A stretch of 64,000 bases of DNA from positions 18,104,001 through 18,168,000 of the forward strand of contig OX637296.1 in the NCBI GenBank assembly GCA_951799445.1. The letters run 5' to 3'. A program made the translations under genes and the position numbers. The DNA comes from Pseudisothecium myosuroides. Lineage: Eukaryota > Streptophyta > Bryopsida > Hypnales > Lembophyllaceae. Within the stretch, counting starts at the first letter, position 1, and each line of letters begins with the position of its first letter. The notes under the pieces are model-generated. The model was not told the DNA's origin and searched no databases. It saw only the letters and a list, made by a program, of their open reading frames with translations. This document shows, one piece after another, positions 23,399-35,032 of this stretch.

Positions 23399-23586
23399 TG
23401 GGTTTAGGGTTTAGGGTTTAGAGCGTTAGGCTCCCTTCAGGGTTCAGGGTTCAGGGTTCAGGGTTTAGACTTGCTTGAGGGTTCCAGGTTCTGGGTTTAG
23501 GCTTCCTGTAGGGTTCAGGGTTTTAGGGTTTAGTCTTCCTTTCGGGTTTAGGGTTTAGGGTTTAGGGTTTAGGATTTAGGGTTTAC
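23399..23586 (+). repeat. interstitial telomere-like tract (TTTAGGG)
   Basis: Perfect GGGTTTA runs (about 23400-23420 and 23548-23580) are mixed with degenerate TTCAGGG units. Arabidopsis-type telomere units run in one direction. The tract lies in mid-window, so it is interstitial. Confidence 0.8.
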
Positions 23587-23621
23587 GCACAGTATTTAAG
23601 AAGTTCAGAATAGGGTATAAT

Positions 23622-24266
23622 TTAACCCCTAAATGCCGAAGGCCTATTTTGAGCTTCTTCGATTTTGCTCTAAATTGAACAAGAAGCCAACATTTTGATA
23701 CATTGAATCAATTTTTTTGGACCTGTAATCGTACAAATTCAAACTAAACATGTTAGAGATCACATAGGAAAAGAAAACACAACAATATCATTTAAGTATT
23801 GAAAGATTATAATGTTTGATCATGAAGGGGTTAAAATTATAAAAATCTTTTAGCCTTGTTTTTGCATGTTAAATGTGGAAAATTGGTCACCAAAAAAATA
23901 TGAAGATAAAGGATCTAACATGCATAACCCCAACCAATTTACAGCTTCTCAAAACCTACTCTGCAATTTTTTTAAATGAATTTCTAATGTGATTTTTCTT
24001 CCAAGGTCTGGTGTATTTGAGGCGCATTTCCAAGAGCCCTCAACACTATGGAAAGTCAACATTGCAATGGATACCCTTGCACCAAATCTTGAATACTAAA
24101 ATCATAACCAATTATTTTCAAAATCGGCTTTCTTACACTAAAAGTAGACTTCAAAAAGAATTTTTCAAAAATATAAATTACTAAAAACAGCAACTTGGTT
24201 AAGGTTTATTTAACTTCAAAGTTTTGTTGACAATAAAATTTGGTGCCTCAGGCATTTAGGGGTTAA
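23622..24266 (+). mobile_element. piggyBac-like MITE, copy 4 (variant ends)
   Basis: TTAA plus CCCCTAAATGCC on the left mirrors GGCATTTAGGGG plus TTAA on the right. It is a 645-bp non-coding subfamily with a changed inner terminus. Confidence 0.65.
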
Positions 24267-24928
24267 ATGAAGGGTCTGATTTAGTTCACGGTTGTTGTGC
24301 ACTCCATCCCATCTATTTTGTGTAATGGATTTAAAAAATTAGGTTGACATTTTACGCTAACTGCAACTTTGCCACTAATTCATAATTGAACATGATTGTA
24401 ATGATTTGCCTACACAAAAACTACAAAGCTAGAATTCATGGAATTCCTTTCTTCATTCAACTTTAGTTGATTTACGATGCCTGGCTTGAAAAAGAAATAA
24501 TTCAATTTAGTCGTTCTAAAACACAACAATTTCAATAAATTCAAAATTACATGAAATTTGGAAGTGGCTAGAGTATATGTAAATAATCTAATTAAAAGGA
24601 ACTATGCAAAATATGACTAGGTACATCATTCATTAGAAAAAGAATAACTAATATGACCATGTACAATGATAAAATACGATGATGGGAATAAGTGGCCTAT
24701 TTCTTTTATACTAAATTGTAAGAATGTTTACAGCATGCTGAAATTCTTCTTACATCATTCCCATGCAAATATCCAATTGATATTCTTGGACATTAAAATA
24801 CAAGGCATCCAATCATTTCCAATTTCTTTAATTCTAGTAGACATGGATGTGACATAGATATATTAAATAGAATATTTAAAGAATTCTGAATCCTATACAT
24901 ATTTGCAACTTGCTCCAATCTTACTTAA
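24267..24928. other. AT-rich intergenic
   Basis: No coding or structured element is seen before the tandem array. Confidence 0.5.
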
Positions 24929-26200
24929 CCTTCTTTTGGATACCAATTTCATGACATTTGAAATTTTGGTTCTTTAGACTACAGGGCGTGGTCAATTTAT
25001 TTATTTATTTTATTCTTGTAGTATATGTTAGAAAATGGGGCACTAAATTTAGTGCACCCACGAAATATTAATCCTTGGAGTATTTACAACTTGTACATTT
25101 TTTTTGGCCTTCTTTTGGATACCAATTTCATGACATTTGAAATTTTGGTTCTTTAGACTACAGGGCGTGGTCAATTTATTTATTTATTTTATTCTTGTAG
25201 TATATGTTAAAAAATGAAGCACTAAATTTAGTGCACCCACGAAATATTAATCCTTGGAGTATTTACAACTTGTACATTTTTTTTGGCCTTCTTTTGGATA
25301 CCAATTTCATGACATTTGAAATTTTGGTTCTTTAGACTATAGGGCATGGTCAATTTATTTATTTATTTTATTCTTGTAGTATATGTTAGAAAATGGAGCA
25401 CTAAATTGAGTGCACCCACGAATTATTAATCCTTGGAGTATTTACAACTTGTACATTTTTTTTGGCCTTCTTTTGGATACCAATTTCATGACGTTTGAAA
25501 TTTTGGTTCTTTAGACTACAGGGCATGGCCAATTATTATTTTTTTCTTTCTCGTAGTATATGTTAAAAAATGAAGCACTAAATTTAGTGCACCCACGAAT
25601 TATTAATCCTTGGAGTATTTGCAACTTGTACATTTTTTTTGGCCTTCTTTTGGATACCAATTTCATGACATTTGAAATTTTGGTTCTTTAAACTGCAGGG
25701 CGTGGTCAATTATTTTTTTCTTTTCTTGTAGTATATGTTAGAAAATGGGGCACTAAATTTAGTGCACCCACGAATTATTTATCCTTGGAGTATTTACAAC
25801 TTGTACATATTTTTGGCCTTCTTTTGGATACCAATTTCATGACATTTGAAATTTTGGTTCTTTAAACTGCAGGGCGTGGTCAATTATTTTTTTCTCTTCT
25901 TGTAGTATATGTTAGAAAATGGGGCACTAAATTGAGTGCACCCACGAATTATTAATCCTTGGAGTATTTACAACTTGTACATTTTTTTTGGCCTTCTTTT
26001 GGATACCAATTTCATGACATTTGAAATTTTGGTTCTTTAGACTACAGGGCATGGTCAATTTATTTATTTATTTTATTCTCGTAGTATATGTTAGAAAATG
26101 GGGCACTAAATTGAGTGCACCCACGAAATATTAATCCTTGGAGTATTTACAACTTGTACATTTTTTTGAGCCTTCTTTTGGATACCAATATTATAAAACG
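24929..26200. repeat. tandem array, 8 units of 174-179 bp
   Basis: The landmark CCTTCTTTTGGATACC recurs at 24929, 25108, 25287, 25466, 25643, 25817, 25992 and 26171. Units share 'ATTTCATGACATTTGAAATTTTGG', a TTTA run and 'TAAATTTAGTGCACCCACGAA'. The first unit is the most diverged and the last is truncated. The unit length resembles plant satellite monomers. Confidence 0.9.
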
Positions 26201-26255
26201 TCTTCAGTTATCTTGCCTTCCAAATCAAAATAAATAAAGAATATACCATGCATGC

Positions 26256-26863
26256 TTAACCCCTAAAGGACCGAGTGTCTGTTCAACGTACGGAACAAAT
26301 GTTGGGTAGGTTCCTATGAAGTCATTTTTGGTCAAAATGATGTTCATGAAATTTAGACACAATGTACAAATGTGTACCTCCTTGATGAAGAACTAGTTTT
26401 TTTTCAAATGAGGTGCCCAGATCAGAAGTTATGATGCCCTGAAGTTATTGGGCAGCTCGGGCAGTTTGGAAATCTTTGGAGAATCTTTTGCAAAAAAGCT
26501 AATCAACTTTTGAAATTTGGCATGTATGTAAATAATAAAATATGGCATACAATTGTATTAATAGAAGAAAACAAATTTTAATACTCAAATCACATTCTAA
26601 GAGTAGTTAAACTTTGTTAGCTATGTTGGGGCAGTTTCAAGAAAAAACATTTTCTTCTAACTTCAAACATTATAATTTTTCAATCCAAGCGGTCAAATGG
26701 GCTGAAATTTTTTCCAAACTTCGGTAAAATGCTTTAATTACTTCAATTTTGTAATTAAAGAAAAAAGAAAAAATTTCAAATTTCAATTTTCAATAACGTA
26801 CCGAAAAAACATAGTTTCTGACAATGTCTCCTTGAAAAACCCTCTCGGTCCTTTAGGGATTAG
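26256..26863 (+). mobile_element. piggyBac-like MITE, copy 5
   Basis: It begins TTAA plus CCCCTAAAGGACCG and ends CGGTCCTTTAGGG plus ATTAG, so the right TTAA is degenerate. It is non-coding. Confidence 0.6.
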
Positions 26864-27066
26864 TAGAAGACAAATTCAATAGAAGACTAGTGTAGCTCTG
26901 TGCTGTTGCCACACCCAAAACAAAAGTCAAAGTCATTTTAAGAACTATAAATAACTAAAAATCCCATAAATCTCCCACCATTGGTCCAAATGTTACAAAA
27001 CGAAGCCTACCTTCTCGTCGAGGGCTTTCCAACGATACCAACAACATGAGAATTTGACACACGGTT

Positions 27067-27647
27067 TTAACCCTGGAGCGCGCCGACGTCCATTTTGTGG
27101 ACGATGAACAGATTCAGATCCTTGTTTCTGTCTCATTCCTGCTTGGATGAAAGTCATCCTAATTTTTGGTGATACTTTATCAAGTTCGTGTCCTATCCAT
27201 CGGTTGGATTGGGTGTTATTAGAACATATACAATTCTAAAATTACAAATGTGGAAGTATGTCAATTGGTCAATTTGCATTGACTTCAGTTCAAAACAAGA
27301 TGTGCAAAAATGAGGTCAAAGATGTAAAGGTCACAAAAATTTCAAAAAATCACCATATGAAGAGAACCTTATTTCAAATCCATTCCAACAAGTTTTACTC
27401 AAAAAATGATAATATTTTACTTGTAATTGAATTTAAAAGGAATTCTGAAATTTTCTTTTCAAAATTTATAGAAAAAGATTGGTGAGAGCATTAGTAGATC
27501 TAACCGTAACTATGGATAGAATTTAAAAATCAAAATCTACAGCTTTCGTTTGTATACCAATTCCAAAATATTCTTCCAAATTGTAGAATATAATGGTTTT
27601 TCTCAAATCGTCAATTTTGGAGATGAATCCAGACGCTCCAGGGTTAA
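27067..27647. mobile_element. piggyBac-like MITE of a different subfamily
   Basis: TTAA plus CCCTGGAGCG on the left is mirrored by CGCTCCAGGG plus TTAA on the right (581 bp). The interior has no reading frame of note. Confidence 0.65.
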
Positions 27648-29005
27648 ATAATTATACATAATTTAACTAGTTTAGTAATTTTTAAGAATAAAAAATAACT
27701 CAAAAATCAATAACTTTTCTACCGTAGGTCCAAATGCCAAAATTCCAAACCCGTACATGCATCCATGCTCGAGGCTTTTTGACGGTACCAAGCACACCAT
27801 CGGGGAACGCACTATCCGGGAGATCTTGACGTGACAAACAAACAAAAAAATCCAATCAAAACCAAAGAAACACGGTGTCTAAAGGTATGTGTACCAGCCC
27901 TAAAGCAAGGGCTCGGTACCGGACGTGGAGGAGTGGGACCGACCCCGAGGTTTGGCATCAACCCCGAGGTTTGGCACCGACCCCGAGGTTTGGCACCGAC
28001 CCTGCCCAAAATTTGGCGGCTCGGACTGGGTTCGGTCAATCGTCTTCCTCCCGGCGCCGGCTTCGTTTTGCGATTCTCTTTTTTCCAAACTTGACTCCCG
28101 CGCTATTTTGTTTTGTTTTTTGTTTTTTGTTTTGCATTTTTGAGCGTTCGTGAGCGATTCTTGATTGAGCGATTCTTGATTTTGCGATTCTTGAACGTTT
28201 ATCTTGGAGTCGGAGGTGATTATGGAGCGTGAGCGATTCTTCAGCAATTACGGAGGTCTTCGGTGCTTTCGGAGCATTCGTCAGCGTTTCCAGAGCATTC
28301 TTGAGCCCCGTTTTCTAATTGCGGAGATCTTCAGGGTTTGAGCAGCAGGAGTTGAGCCGCGTTTTGGAGTTGCGGACAGCAACGATTTTCGAGGAGGCGC
28401 TTTTTTCTCTCGGTAAGCAGGAAGCCCTCTTTTCTTCTGATCTCATTAGTTTTTCAATTGGAAAACTTGTTGCAGTAGTTCACATTAGTTGTTGTTGACA
28501 ATGCTTGCTTTCTCTCTATGGAGCTGGTACAGGGATCCTCTTGTGCTTGTTTTTTGAGTTGAATTTGGTGGGATTTAGGTTCTGCTGCTAGGGTTTAGGG
28601 TTCAGCGTGCTTTTAGAGGGATGTTGTTGTGCTGGTTTACAGAGTTCAATTTGCTTGGGTTTATTTTTTTCTGTTGGGATTGCATATTCAGCTAGCTATG
28701 CTACTTTTTGTCTCATTTTTTCCTGTGCTTCTGATCTCTCATTGATGTTCAACAATAAATGTGTTTTTCTGCAGTTTTGTCTGATTGGATTTTGACATTG
28801 GAGGGCCACAGCTGCAGAGGGCACTAGCTTTTCATACCAGGTTTGTCATTCTTCTAAAATTACATGACGTTTTAGTCTTTTAGACCCGTAATTCAAAAAT
28901 TCACGGCAGATTTTGGTACTCAGACTATGTGTGCAGGTGCTGTGCTTATTAATTAGGGTTTAGGATATGATTTACAAGAAAACTTTGAGTTCAAACGTCC
29001 GTAAT
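27648..29005. other. leader-like region with 21-bp tandem repeats, no gene
   Basis: A GC-rich stretch at 27938-28010 has three to four units of 'ACCCCGAGGTTTGGCACCG'. 'GAGCGATTCTTGATT' is repeated near 28152-28190. A donor-like CTCTCGGTAAGC near 28410 and T-rich introns downstream make this a possible 5' leader of the RGG gene. This is not demonstrated. Confidence 0.4.
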
Positions 29006-30300
29006 TATCCTCGGCTCGAAGATGAGTATCTTCGATCCTAGGATAGATTAGGGTTTGGAATCCATTTAAAGTGCAGATGCCGAGTTCGACATTTGTAATT
29101 ATCTTCGTGTCGAAGATAAGTATGTTAGACCCGAGAGTAGATTAGGGTCTAGAGTCCACCTAAAGTGCAGATGCCAAGTTCAAAGTTTGAAATTATCTTC
29201 GTGTCGAAGATAAGTATGTTAGACCCGAGAGTAGATTAGAGTCTAGGGTCCACCTAAAGTGCAGATGCCAAATTCAAAGTTTGAAATTATCTCCGGGTCA
29301 AAGATAAGTATCTTCGACCCGAGGATAACAAATGCAATAAGGTATAATGTCGCTGAAGATATCAAAATCCTCGCCCCAAACTGTCCTCAGGTTGGAGACA
29401 ATTATCTTCGACCCGAAGATAAATAAAGGAATACGGAGAAACAACCCTCACAGTAACAGGCTCTCCGACGAAAATTATCTTCGTGTCGAAGATAATTACC
29501 TTCGACACGAAGATAATTACCTTCGACACGAAGATAATTACCTTCGACACGAAGATAATTACCTTCGACACGAAGATATGAACTCCTTTCAGTCTTAATA
29601 TCCATCAAGATGTCGACTGCTGCGTAATGGACATTCATCTTCGGGTCGAAGATAACCCCAAACGCAAAAGAGACGCTCCAAAGAAAAAGATATCAAAACA
29701 TAACCAAAGAAACAGGACAAACATAACAGAAAGAACAATAACACAGCACATGAGTACAAAGGCACACCAGAGTAAAGAAAAAGACGACAGAAATCACGAA
29801 AACCAGACGACATCGTCTATCCTCGAATCGAAGATAATGACACCAAACGAATACAGAGCAACTGAAATTATCCCATCAGGTCGTCACGCGCAGACATTAG
29901 CGAAACGAGTACAGAGAAACTAAAATTATCCTCGAACCGAAGATAATACCGTTAGCCAAATTAGGAACACAACAAACCTGAGAAAAATTAATTAACATTC
30001 ATAAATGTTGCTGCGTCTAGATAAAGCTACAAAATACCAATTGACAATCACAAAATATCGGCTAAATGTCCGCATAACGTCGACACGATGACAAAACACA
30101 AATACAAGAAGAAATATACGCAAGCTAGAAACAACTCCTGATCAAAAATAGTTTAAAAATATCAGCGTATGCAGTTATCTTCGTACCAAAGATAAAGCAG
30201 TAGACTTCAGATGTAGAAATAAACGGTGATCGTAGAGAGTTGCCAGAATTAGGCTTCTAAAACAAACTACCTTAGTATCCTCGAGTCGAAGATAGACTGC
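29006..30300. repeat. palindrome cluster 3, about 19 copies of 9+3+9
   Basis: Copies lie near 29006, 29028, 29100, 29126, 29196, 29220, 29287, 29309, 29401, 29474-29580 (tandem), 29634, 29818, 29928, 30175 and 30278. Several come as close pairs inside a 92-bp repeated block (about 29090, 29182 and 29272). The cluster directly precedes the RGG gene on its strand. Confidence 0.85.
29474..29580. repeat. 24-bp head-to-tail array of the palindrome
   Basis: One copy with centre TGT is followed by four with centre ACA, each separated by AATTAC. This is the only strictly tandem part of the family. The open frames repeating HEDNYLR or RVEGNYL are translations of this array and not genes. Confidence 0.9.
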
Positions 30301-30332
30301 AATGAAAAAACACTTACGATTCCATTTTTCAC

Positions 30333-31070
30333 ATGCAAGTAGATAACAGAATGGAAGAAGAGCCAGAATATAACTACTCGGCCACGCTCCCATTCCTGGA
30401 GCCCTTTAACAAATGGCTAGAAGAGGGGCCCTTCTTCACCCATTTCGCTCCCATCTACGGCAAGCTGTGGCAGTTCAAGCCCGTCGTTCAGTCCTGGACC
30501 TTTGGTGTAAATCAGTCAAAGGACTATATCTACTTGCGGTATCGCGTGAAGGGGACCGGAACGTACGTGAACTGGAACTTGAACGAGAAGGTTTCACTCG
30601 TCGAGCAGCACCAGTCGAAGTACGTTGTCCTCACATTGCTTGCAGTGGATGATAGGGATGAAGAGATTCCGCACAGTCACTCCATCATTATGCACGAGGA
30701 TGATCAGTGCGGAGTATTCGACCTGGATAGCTTTGTGGCAGAGCTAAATGCTGCCAATAACGAGAAGCTGGCAGACGACCTGCACAAGATGTTTAGCCCA
30801 TGGCAAAAGCAGAACGCCGAGGGAGCAGCGCGCACAATCAACTACATATTCCGGGGGTTGGAGAAACATGTCCAAAGAGCAACCCGTAAACATCGAGGAG
30901 GAGCCCCACAAAATGTAGCCCCATCTGTTGAACCCGTTTCAGCGTCCACTGGCCGTGGAAGGTCAGGGACCCGGCGTGGCGGTCGAGGTGGGAACCGGGG
31001 TGGCAACCAAGGTGGCAACAGAGGTACTAGCCAAGGTGGGAGCAGAGGCAGCGGCAAGGGAAGTGCACAC
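30333..31070 (+). pseudogene. RGG-tailed protein gene, 3' end cut by the right repeat
   Basis: I do not recognise the family. From the ATG at 30333 (or 30351) about 246 codons are native. There is an N-terminal globular part with aromatic and acidic residues (FNKWLEEGPFF, WTFGVNQSKDYIYLRYR) to about residue 170. A basic segment follows (RATRKHRGG) and then an Arg/Gly-rich tail (RRGGRGGNRGG) like those that bind RNA. The frame runs on past 31070 only into the inverted repeat, so the last 46 codons of the open frame (to 31208) are not original. GC-rich third positions support real coding. The gene follows palindrome cluster 3, and the start may lie in an earlier exon because no upstream stop decides it. 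Confidence 0.55.
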
Positions 31071-33146
31071 TGTTTGTCACTTGGGACTCACAGTCATCTT
31101 TTTTCTGTTTTTAATTATTTTGAGTGTAGTTTTATATACAAAAAACCCAAAAAAGAGTGTAAAACCAAAATATGTATGTCACATGCTATTATAGGTATTT
31201 GGTCTTAAATAGAGTATTTCCCTAAATTAAACTAATTATCACATGTAAATAGGATAGAAACCTGTGAATTGTACAAATTATAGATATTTAGTAGAAAAGG
31301 CCAATTTACCTGAGAATACCATGCATGTGACAAAATTTGGCTAAAATTGGTCCGAGAGAATTTGGTGAGAAACCTAGAAGCCAGTTCACGGATAGGTTTC
31401 AAGTTCCAATCAATTTTCACTTTCCGTAGAAACTCCAATTGTTAGCTTGCAGGTTGAAGAAACGCAGCACAACCTGATGAAGGAGGTTTTATATTCAAAG
31501 ACGATATTTTAGGGATAAATTACATTGGAAGCTTGATGGCAAAGTTGCTTTGCCGAGAGTTCTTTCTATGTAAAAGACTCCCTTAAATTGACAATTAAGG
31601 GAGATTGTAAAATTTAATTCTCCCTTGACCATTGTGTAAGTCAAGAGATGGACTTACACACCTTTTGTAGAATTCAATGAGAGATTCTGCAAGAAGTTTT
31701 GGAATTTTCTGATCCTCAGAAGATGCTTTTCCGAACGGTCAACCGCCAAAACTTAAGATGGAAAATTCTTGGAAATTATCCAGGTTGCGGTAAAATCTCA
31801 CTAAAAATTAGAATAGCTTCTTTTATGTTAATAAGACGCTCCAACAAGTTTCAAGGTATTCCGATTGCCAGAAGTACCCAAATTGACAAGATTCTCCTTG
31901 TACCGGCAAAATTGAAGATTACGGTGGGAGTTGACCGGCATCCCGGGAGCATACGAATTCGGAATAGGGTCAAAATTAGGTCTTTCCTTACTCCCTCAAA
32001 CCTACTAAAGAGCCTAGGCTAGTTACTTTTCTCAGAAAAGTCAAACTCTAGGAACTGGATTTTTTAATCCATTTTGGTGTTTAGTTAGCGCTAAGTTTTA
32101 TTGAGTTTTTGACGTCAAATTAGGAGGTCAGGGGACCCTTGGACTAAAAATGGCCTTCTGAAGCTAATGGCGCAATCCGTTTGTGATTTGGAGTTAATCT
32201 CCAAAAGTTAGAAAATGGTCCAACGTAGAAAGTCAAAATTGATAATTTGAGATTAAAATCTCAAAAGATAGGTTTACCGCAAAGAAATGAGAGGAGGTGG
32301 GTGCCCTTAGAAGAGTATTTAAGGGGCACCTCTTCTCCTCTCAACTCACCCCTTTGTACCATTTTTGTTAACAATCTTTGCACGTTGTTCTACTTGGGCC
32401 AATTTTCGGTTCCAAATTTGTAAAACGTGTGTTTTCGGTTTCAGTTGTTGTTATTTTGTAAAGCTTTGAAGGACTTGGGGTCCCTTCAAAGTTTTGTTGA
32501 ATTGTGATGTGTTTTGTGGAGATTTTTGTGTACTAATTATGTCTCTTTGGGTGTTATACTAATCCCCAAAATACCCCCTTCCGTACCTTGGCGATGCCGC
32601 TTTAGGGGGCCTTGGGTTCTTTTAATTGTGTGTTTTTGTACTAACATTTGATCTAACCAAGTTTATGTGATTATCTTGTACTAACTTTCCAATTAACCAA
32701 GTGGTAGTTGTGTGTTGTACTAACCTTCGTGTGCATTCTTTGTTTTTCTTGTCCCATTTGGGACGGCGAAGCTTTGACTTCGAGCCTAATTTGTTGGTCC
32801 TATTTTGTATTTTCCTCTTTGATTGTTGTTCAAATTGGGGCCTCAACCCCCCGAACGGCGAAGCTATCGCTTCAAGTCCATTTATTTTGGTCTTATTTCT
32901 TTCCTTTCTTCTTTGATTGTTGTCAAATTTGGGGCCTAACCCCCCCGAACAGCAAAGCTTTGCCTCTAAATTAATTTTTTCCGTATTTATTTTTTTTAGA
33001 AAGAATTCTCCAATTCTCCTTCTCCAAATTTTAGAATTTTCATAGGTTAGAGTGAACCAAAATTTCAGACTATAGCCGTCAACCAAGTTGAACCAAAACC
33101 AAAGTGACCCCCTTGTGCACCTACAATCGCCGGAGAGTCTGTGAAG

Positions 33147-33178
<32 letters not shown>

Positions 33179-35032
33179 TTTATAGAGAGTACTCAAGTGA
33201 TCCAAGCACTGAAGTGAGTGAAGAGGAGAGGTCTGAAATTTCAAATGGGAGAGTCAATCTGAGTTGACTGAGAAGGTTGAAGTCCCTTAGATATCCAGGG
33301 AGTGCATCGAAACTCAAAGAATACTGAAAAATTCAGATTTTTAGAGAGACACCCCATGGAGTGATTGTGAGGGGAGTGGTCTGCAATTTCAGATGGTGAA
33401 TGCATGAGAGAGGTCTGAAATTTCAGATGGTAGAGTCAACTTGAGTTGACTGAGAAGGTTGAAGTCCCTTAGACATCCAGGGAGTGCATAGAAACTCAAA
33501 GAATGCAGAAAAATTTCAGATTTTCAGAGAGACCCCATGGAGTGATTGTGAGGGGAGTGGTCTGTAATTTTAGATGGTGAGTACATGAGAGAGGTCTGAA
33601 ATTTCAGATGGAGAGGTCAAACTGAGTTGACTAAAGCACAGAGTGAATGGAGAGATCCAGGCCCTGTCCAGAGCAAGAACTTGTGACATTCAAGCCATAA
33701 TATCAGAAAATTGAGGTACAGAGGAAGTGTGTTAGCCTTACTGAAGTTGGTGGAGAGGTGTGCTAACAAGTTGCATACTAGTTATTGAAAATCTCCATCC
33801 GTGCGCATACTTGACAGGCCAAACACTGCCAGATTCCATTTGAAAACCAACATTTCAACTCAACAACACATACACACAAAACATTCTCCAAACTCTCAAG
33901 CTCTCAAGCTCTCAATTCCTTCAATGTGGAAGGAGGAGATGATGAGTAAAGTTAGAATTAAGAGAAATTAGTAGAAGAAGAGGATTAGGAAGGCGCACGA
34001 GAAACTCATTAAAAAGTAGCCAAAGAATTGGGGGAAAAGAATCAATGGCAAAGTAGTGGTTAGAAAATCCTTAGAATATTCAAAGTCAACGATTAGAACA
34101 TTCCAAATAGAGTAGGATAGTATTAGGAGGAAAAAAAAGAGGTGGGAAGAAAAAGTTAGAAGAATAGAAGATAGTTTACGTTGACTTTGAAATTAAAGAC
34201 AAAACAAAACAAAACAAAACAAAATAAAGAAAAACAAACCATCAAAAATGGACCAAGTGGAGGAATTTGAGGAGGTTCAAGAAAATCGATTTGAAGACAC
34301 AAGCCCCGAGGTATTCTTCTAAAAGCTCTCTCTTTTTATTTTATTAGTAAAATTAAGTAGAGCCGAAGCTTAGGAGTAAGTCAGACCTCTAAAACTAGCG
34401 GTCAAGTCATTTGTGAATTTAGAATAGTGTAGAACATACACGGAGGTTTCCAAAAACATAAAATACTTAGAAATCGGAGTTAAAACAAGTAAGATATGGG
34501 TGGATGAAGATTAGGGTCAAAATTGGATGAAAAGTTAAAGGAAGTACTCACATGGAGTGAAACTTAGGATTAAAGTATAAGATAATTATTTAATCATATC
34601 TGTAAAATTCCAAATTATTCTAAAATAGGGAACTAAGTAAAAGGTGTGGATGAAGTTTTGCTTCTAAAGGCCAAAACTTCATCCGTCCATAACCTTGGCT
34701 AGGAAGGTCGGATAAGAACGAATTTTATATTTTTAGAAAGGGCGTAAAATTCTCTAGAACTTCATGCTATTAGATTTAGATTATCTTAACCTGAACAAAA
34801 AACCACAGTAGCTTGATCTATTCGGCCAATAGTTCTATTTATTGCATTTAAGTTATACTTAGTAGTAGAAGTTACAAGTTTAACTACAAATTAGGCATTT
34901 AAGAAGATCCATTGCTTGGAAGGAATAGTGGACAACGCTTAGGCACCCAAATTAAAATAAAAATCTGTTAAATTAAAACAGAACTTGGTTGTGTTCGTTT
35001 ATTTACCAAGGGTGGGTAAATAAACACTCACA
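31071..35032 (-). mobile_element. right copy of the 3.96-kb LTR-like repeat, inverted
   Basis: This is the reverse complement of 11411-15370, with TG at 35032 and CA at 31071 on the minus strand. Differences found by eye: CCTACCC/CCCACCC near the outer end, ACCAGGTTC/ACCAAGTTC, CCCCCGACC/CCCCTGACC, GTCTCAAG/GTCCCAAG, and the 30-A tract. The flanks TCCAT (outer) and CACAC (inner) do not form a target duplication with each other or with those of the left copy. High identity means recent spread or gene conversion. Confidence 0.75.

Noticed and set aside
29347..29638. Overlapping frames repeating HEDNYLR and RVEGNYL
   Set aside because: They are translations of the 24-bp tandem palindrome on either strand.
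29006..30300. CRISPR-like array
   Set aside because: Repeats are palindromic, vary in arms and spacing, and the DNA is clearly from a plant nucleus with introns. There are no cas genes.
31071..31208. C-terminal 46 codons of the RGG frame
   Set aside because: They lie inside the right LTR-like repeat, so are not part of the original gene.
11411..35032. One giant transposon with 3.96-kb terminal inverted repeats
   Set aside because: The left repeat cuts gene C and the right repeat cuts the RGG gene at its inner side, which fits separate insertions better. No target duplication flanks the whole 23.6 kb. Not fully excluded.
11411..35032. Paired LTRs of one retrotransposon
   Set aside because: LTRs of one element lie in the same direction, and these are inverted. 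No primer-binding site, polypurine tract or gag-pol is seen.
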